A program made the position numbers and the translations under genes. Shown here in pieces: positions 59,052 to 64,000 of a DNA stretch of 64,000 nucleotides. Source of the DNA: Paroedura picta (taxonomy: Eukaryota; Chordata; Lepidosauria; Squamata; Gekkonidae). Location: assembly GCF_049243985.1 (NCBI RefSeq), contig NC_135378.1:43620941-43684940 (forward strand), read 5' to 3'. Each line of letters begins with the position of its first letter. Position 1 is the first letter of the stretch. Below the pieces are notes generated by a model. It searched no databases. It was not told where the DNA came from and worked only from the letters and a program-made list of their open reading frames with translations.

Positions 59052-59976
59052 CTCTAGGAGAACAGTCCTAAGCAGGTCTACTCAGGATCCTGCCAAAGTC
59101 TATTTAATGGGCTGATTCCCAGGAAATTGCCCTTAGGATTGCAGTATAAAATTCAAATACTCAATTATGTGGCTTTGTCTTTTAGCCTTTTGATATTCCC
59201 TATGTAAACATATAATGTTTTTATTTCATGTAAAACACCCCTGAGATCTAGCAATATCTCCTTCAAAGCCATGTCTTCCAAATCTGTTCACCTGATAGAA
59301 AACAATACTCGTTTTCTCAGTATGTTTTTCAGGTGTTGGTATATCTCCAAGTTAACCCCTCTTTTTAATGAAGATACAATAACTGCCTTTGTTGTATTAG
59401 ATCAAAGGTTCCTCAAACCCAGTATTCAGATTCTAACAGGGGCCACTTTTTATTGCTCCCTGGCAAATGGTTATCAGGAGAATACATGGAGAGCAATCCT
59501 AAGCAGGTCTACTCAGAAGTTATATTATTCAAAGCGGCTTATTCTCAAGAAAGCACCCCTTAGGTTTCCAGTCGTAGTTGGCTGTTCTTGCATATGCTAG
59601 GGAACATCTTCTTCCAAATGTACCCCCTTAGCTGGCAAACTAGCTTATATCTACAATGTTAGCTGGACTGGTGCCGTTTCCACGTTTCCCACGCTATTCC
59701 TGGGAGCCTCTGCATCTTCTGCTCCCTTGGCCAATAAATGTACCCTGCAGAGTGAGGTCTGCTTTCTAAGACTTATTAAAAATTAAAGGCTGAGGGGGAA
59801 GATCTTTAAAGGGGTATGCCAGTCGCTGGATTCGCTCCTCTTTGTTATAATTAGCTTATTGTAATAAGCCATCCCCTACATTTAATTGGTATATGACAAA
59901 TGTTGAATGGATAAAAGATGCATTTGGCTGCCGAATCAGTCTGTAATTCATAACGGAAAAATGAGCAGGAATGTAT

Positions 59977-60050
59977 CTGATGCAGTGTGCTTGCACACAA
60001 AAGCACATACCCAGAATTAAACTTTGTTGTTCATCGAGGTACCACCTCAA
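59977..60050 (+). mobile_element. Dispersed repeat with decayed hammerhead-like head, copy 3
   Basis: CTGATGC, a perfect GTGTGC/TT/GCACAC hairpin (59985-59998), then 'agaattaaactttgttg' as in the copy at 50792. Core bases on both sides of the hairpin differ from the hammerhead consensus. Confidence 0.45.
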
Positions 60051-60059
60051 ACCTCCAGC

Positions 60060-60240
60060 AGAATTTGTGTCTGTAAAGTGCCATCAAATCATAGCTGACT
60101 TACGGCAACCCCAGCAAGGGACATTTGAGGCAAGTGAGAAACAAGAGTGGTTTGCTATTGCCTTCCTCTGCAGAGTCTTCCTTGGTGATCTCCAGGCTGA
60201 GCACTGACCCTGCTTAGCTTCTGAGCTTCCAGGGCTGTTA
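60060..60240 (-). mobile_element. 5S rRNA-derived SINE, diverged
   Basis: The plus strand reads 'ctgtaaagtgccatcaaatc', 'ttgctattgccttcctctgc' and 'gaccctgcttagcttctgag', the last being the complement of the 5S box. The tail-to-head order is that of the copy at 49925, and it preserves more of the body. Confidence 0.65.
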
Positions 60241-60299
60241 AGAAACCCTGCCTAAGAAAGCCTGCTGTATAGCAGAGTGCCCTGAAATAGGCTATTCAA

Positions 60300-61630
60300 G
60301 ATCCTGTACAAGCAGAAACCAAAGTGGATTACTGTGAGCTGCTACTGCTGTCTTTTTCTTGAGTTTCCACTTGTACCAGAGCTGGACCCAACTCTTAGAA
60401 AAGAGAAATAAAGAAAAGACGTTGATCTGGCTCATGTGCTATCTTATGGAGCAATTCAATTTAAACCATTCAGGGTCCCGTTTATTTGATAGGGCTTACT
60501 TCCAGGACTTAGCATGGCCCTAATAGGCACATAATTCTCATGTGTTTCTGTATACTCTGTTCCTCAGAGAGAGAAAGGTCTTAACTATTTTCATATCAAC
60601 ACAGCATGGGAAGACAATGTAACACAGTTGAACTGAGCAGTTTATTCATGCCTCTTCAGCAGTTTTAGACCAGCTTTATGATTAACATCATCAGTATATA
60701 ATAAAGTCAGGATTCTGTGTGGTGACAACTAATATATGAAAGCCTATCAAATTGAACTCTAGACCTGGTTAATACCCCAAACAGTGCCAAAAGTATCAGG
60801 GGGCAGGTTAAACGAATGGTTATATAAATGATGCTTGTTTGCAGTTGGAAGGGGTTAAAATAAGTCTCTTGCCAAAGCAATGGAGAAGGAAAATAGTTCC
60901 TGCAGATCTCTCATTTCTAAGGGCCCACAAAAATCTAACAGGCTTATATAGTATTCCTGGTATATCAGCTAAGGCTGCGGTTTTATTCTGATTTATTTCT
61001 GATTAAAGCCTACTTGTGAAGAAGCCATTGTAGCTACTTCAGCATAAGTACAGAAAAGAGCAGAGAAGCATTCTGTTTACAGTGTTATAACCACTATGTT
61101 TGGGGACTGGATTAAAGTATGTTGGTGTACAAAGGTTTCATTGTCCAAAAATGTTGGATTTCCCCCAGACCATTTAGCCCTCGGATGAAAGAGGCTCTAC
61201 TGTATTAGCACATGCAAAATAATGGAATGGTTTTTCTTTGCGCATTCATGTGCCATGCTTATAGGAAAAGCTCAGCAGTTTAAAAGTGGCACAAAAAAAA
61301 CCTGGAAAACAACACCATTTAAAGAAATACATATGTATTATTTTCACTTCCTGATCAAAGTAGAATACAGTGTTTTAGTAGATAGGTACTCAAACACTGG
61401 ATAAACTAAGCAGTGTAATTAATTGTTTTCATAACAGTGAGTGCGGGTGACACTCATTGCACCAAAGTGCTGAGAGAAACCTGTAATACAGATGTAAGAT
61501 TTCCAGAAATGTTGAAGCCGTGGGGGAAGAACAGGGAATGGAGGTTGAATTTCTAGAGAAAAAAAATGTAATCTTATGTTAAATCTTATGTTACTTCTTT
61601 TAACAATATAAAAAACAGGCCCCAGCCTAT
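60300..61630. other. No gene recognised
   Basis: AT-rich putative intronic sequence with no exon or named repeat. Confidence 0.4.
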
Positions 61631-61639
61631 TAGAAGGAG

Positions 61640-61810
61640 CTACCAGTGGAGATCCGGGCCCTTTCAGTGCTCCCAAAGTTCAAAGGGGCTGCAAAAGGGC
61701 ATTCTGCAGGGGGTTGGGCTAGTTGACCCTGGAGGTCCCTTCCAACTCTATGATTCTATGAAAACAGCACTCTTCCACCAGGCATACGATTGAGACCAAG
61801 TAGAACACCA
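61640..61810 (+). mobile_element. L2 fragment interrupted by a CR1 3' end
   Basis: L2 C-terminal coding sequence ('gagatccgggccctttcagt' ... 'ggctgcaaaag') breaks at about 61697. A CR1 terminus follows ('gttgggctagttgaccctgg' to 'ctctatgattctatg', ending about 61759), and L2 resumes with 'cactcttccaccaggcatac'. The nested order is L2 first, CR1 second. Confidence 0.7.
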
Positions 61811-61913
61811 AAATGGGCATCCCTTCTCTCTCCTTTTCTACCAGGAGAAAATCAGATTTTTAAATAACTCAACAATCCCACTAGTTTATTATGGGAGCAG
61901 TACTCGCAATGGG

Positions 61914-61946
61914 TTGGACACGACTTCACACCTAACAACAACAAAT
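61914..61946 (+). mobile_element. BovB 3' tip
   Basis: 'gggttggacacgacttcaca' plus a (CAA)n tail, only ~33 bp of the BovB 3' end. Confidence 0.6.
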
Positions 61947-62149
61947 TCAAAGCAAAGCTAAACACAGGTCCAGATTTTATTACAATATTTCTATGACGCA
62001 GTGGGCATTAGTACATGCTTGAAATTAACCTGTACATTAATGAGATATTTTGTAGTTTAGTAGTAGCAGGAAAAATGTGTTTGGGGTGACTTTGTGAAAT
62101 ATAAGAGAGTATTAGGAAACGAAAACCAAACTTCCAGGATCATAATCAT

Positions 62150-62420
62150 ACAAATCTATGGTGCAGTCTCATTTAGAATACTATGTACAGTTCTGACCCC
62201 AATTCAAAAAGGATAATGTGGAAAGCTTTTTAAAGCGTACAGAAAGGGTCATCTGACAATAAGCAAGGGATTAGAGCACTTTCACCGAGAGGACTAGCTA
62301 AAACATGGGCTTTTTATTTTAGAAAAAAAGGTTACTTAAGGGCTGATAGTGGTATGATAGTGGTTTCATAAAATATGTACGGAAATGGGTATAGAAAATG
62401 TGTTCTTTCTCATGATACTA
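62150..62420 (+). mobile_element. Old CR1-like LINE scrap
   Basis: 'ctcatttagaatactatgta' followed by 'cagttctgacccc' mirrors the CR1 segment coding LEYCVQFW, with later traces of 'LEKRxLR...KYLK'. Frames are lost. Confidence 0.45.
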
Positions 62421-63084
62421 GAACTTCTGGATAATTGTTGCTGGGATCAAACATTCAGGCCTGTTTGTGAGCTCTCCGGAAGCATCTAGCTGGTTAGTGC
62501 CGGAAACAAAAACCCTGATAGTTGAACCCTTTAGTCACTAAGTTTTCATTTTCTTATTTTTGAAGATGTAGACCTTATTTAGGTCTATCTTTTCATATTC
62601 TGGAAGGTAGGATCCAGTATAAAAATTCTGCTAATACAACTGGAGTGGGTATTTTATACCAACTCACTCTTCTTCCTTGCCCACCCCCAATTTTCTCCTC
62701 ATGCTAGTGCATGAGGGACAGCTCAAGGGAGGATCAGTAGGAAGAAGCAGGCAGGAAAGTTCCATTCTGCAACTATGTAAGTTTAGATCCAACATGAAGA
62801 TGTCATTGTAGTAATAAAGTTGGTGCAAATCAAAAAGGATTCTTGGTGCCAAGCCTGATGATCTTTTAGGCTTGTAATCAATACCAAGAAGTGCCTCAAG
62901 TATGTATGAAGTAAGTTGTTTAGGCATCATATGAGGCTTGGTAACATCCATCAGTAACATCCATCCAGGATCTCTGACCATCTAGGGCAGGAGATGCTCC
63001 CTCTCGAGATTGGTGGGCAATGTGTGCTGGGAGTGGGCTGGTGTGTTGGGAGAGAATAGAATTGGACTAGGCTGCTAGGGATTG

Positions 63085-63180
63085 TAATTTTTATTATTGC
63101 TTTTATTGGGCTGTTTGTAAACTGCCATGAGGAGGCATGGTCCTGGAGTGGCGGTCAATAAACTTAAAAATAAATAAATT
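63085..63180 (+). mobile_element. L2-like 3' end with AT-rich tail
   Basis: 'tttgtaaactgccatgagg' and 'ggagtggcggtcaataaact' form the same 3' hairpin layout as the L2 at 28145 (GAACCGCCGCGAG / GAGAGCGGCGGT), then a (TAAA)n tail. Confidence 0.55.
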
Positions 63181-64000
63181 GAAGTGAACAAAGTAACCTT
63201 TTGATACAGTTACAAATTGCAGAACAGGTCACTTTCACCAGCATGGCTACTCCCAAGTCCTGGCTGTGATCCTGCCAGAAAAGGAAGAGCTATTTGTGTC
63301 CTTCTGCAAGCCTCATTAATTTTATTGTGCCAGTCTGCAGTCTGCCTTCTTCAGTCTGTCCACAGTGTCAAACTCAAAAGATTTCCTTCATTTTCCCAGT
63401 TAGTAGTTTGAAAGGATTCCTTTATATCACAAGTATTAACTTGCCCAAATTATACTTAATAAATAGTTCCTGACAACCTGTTTCAAAACCAGTTCTAGCT
63501 AACAGAGGTGATAGTAAATCTCCTTGCATCTCTTTTATAAGAATTTAAAACAATAGAGAGGAGGAGGGACAATTTATCAACAACTAATTATTTCGCTGAA
63601 CACACCAAAATTTAGCAGCGAGATGCTATGAACTACATATTTACTCTTCTTGTGTTATGTTTGTTATAGCCTTTAGTTGAGACATTATTTCTTATGGAAA
63701 AGACATACGCTGGTGGAAAATGAATACAGCTCATCTGACACAATCACTGATGCCCCCTTGAAAGAAACTGGCTATATTTTATTATGTGCAAGTACCTTAA
63801 CAACAGTTTCATCCAGAAACTAGGGTTGATCATTATACATCTGGGGTCAATGGATGCCCTGTCACAAGCCTTCCCTGCTTCTCTGCTTTCTGCCACTGCC
63901 AGTACCAAACAAAGCTTACAGGAAAGAGTAGACCTCAAAGGCTTTGATGTGTTCTCAAAGACAACACTGGAAGAAGCAAGGCCAAACTTCCACTTAACTG
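63181..64000. other. No gene recognised
   Basis: Ends of the window without exon or named repeat signal. Confidence 0.4.

Overview
The window looks like nuclear DNA from a squamate reptile, most likely a lizard. The evidence is the repeat mix: a nearly pristine BovB (RTE) LINE, BovB-partnered tRNA-derived SINEs of the Sauria type, 5S rRNA-derived SINEs, CR1, L2 and L1 fragments, and a hAT element with the termini of SPIN. Genes are sparse and split by introns. There are no operons, no CRISPR array and no prokaryotic features. I could not name the species.

One complete protein gene is readable: AADAT (kynurenine/alpha-aminoadipate aminotransferase, KAT II), plus strand, ATG at 11983 to stop at 36479-36481. 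Thirteen coding exons join in frame to exactly 425 codons plus stop, the length of human AADAT. All PLP and substrate residues I could place are present, with Ser replaced by Thr three residues before the catalytic lysine. Intron 12 appears to use a GC donor. Intron 10 (about 8 kb) carries most of the intronic repeat load, including a GC-rich L2 LINE with an 850-codon open frame.

Layout: 1-11.6 kb is repeat-bearing flank (L1, L2, CR1, SINEs, small DNA transposons). 11.98-36.9 kb is AADAT. 37-51.5 kb is intergenic, with SINEs, CR1/L2 scraps, a full-length BovB on the minus strand (43128-46347) bounded by an 11-bp target-site duplication, and the third copy of an unrecognised ~890-bp TA-flanked DNA element. 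51.8-52.9 kb is a CpG island with two plausible splice donors. From the human gene order (AADAT followed in the same direction by MFAP3L) it is best read as the MFAP3L promoter and first non-coding exon, though no MFAP3L coding exon lies in the window. 53-64 kb would then be its first intron, holding a foldback element, a SPIN-like hAT split by a CR1, 5S SINEs and L2/CR1 scraps.

I see no new multigene system. The items most worth a second look are the apparently intact BovB, the three-copy ~890-bp DNA transposon family with internal palindromes, the GC-rich hAT trio with perfect 8-bp duplications, a hammerhead-ribozyme-like motif in a dispersed repeat, and the AADAT details (GC-AG intron, and a microsatellite acting as acceptor tract beside a BovB insertion).
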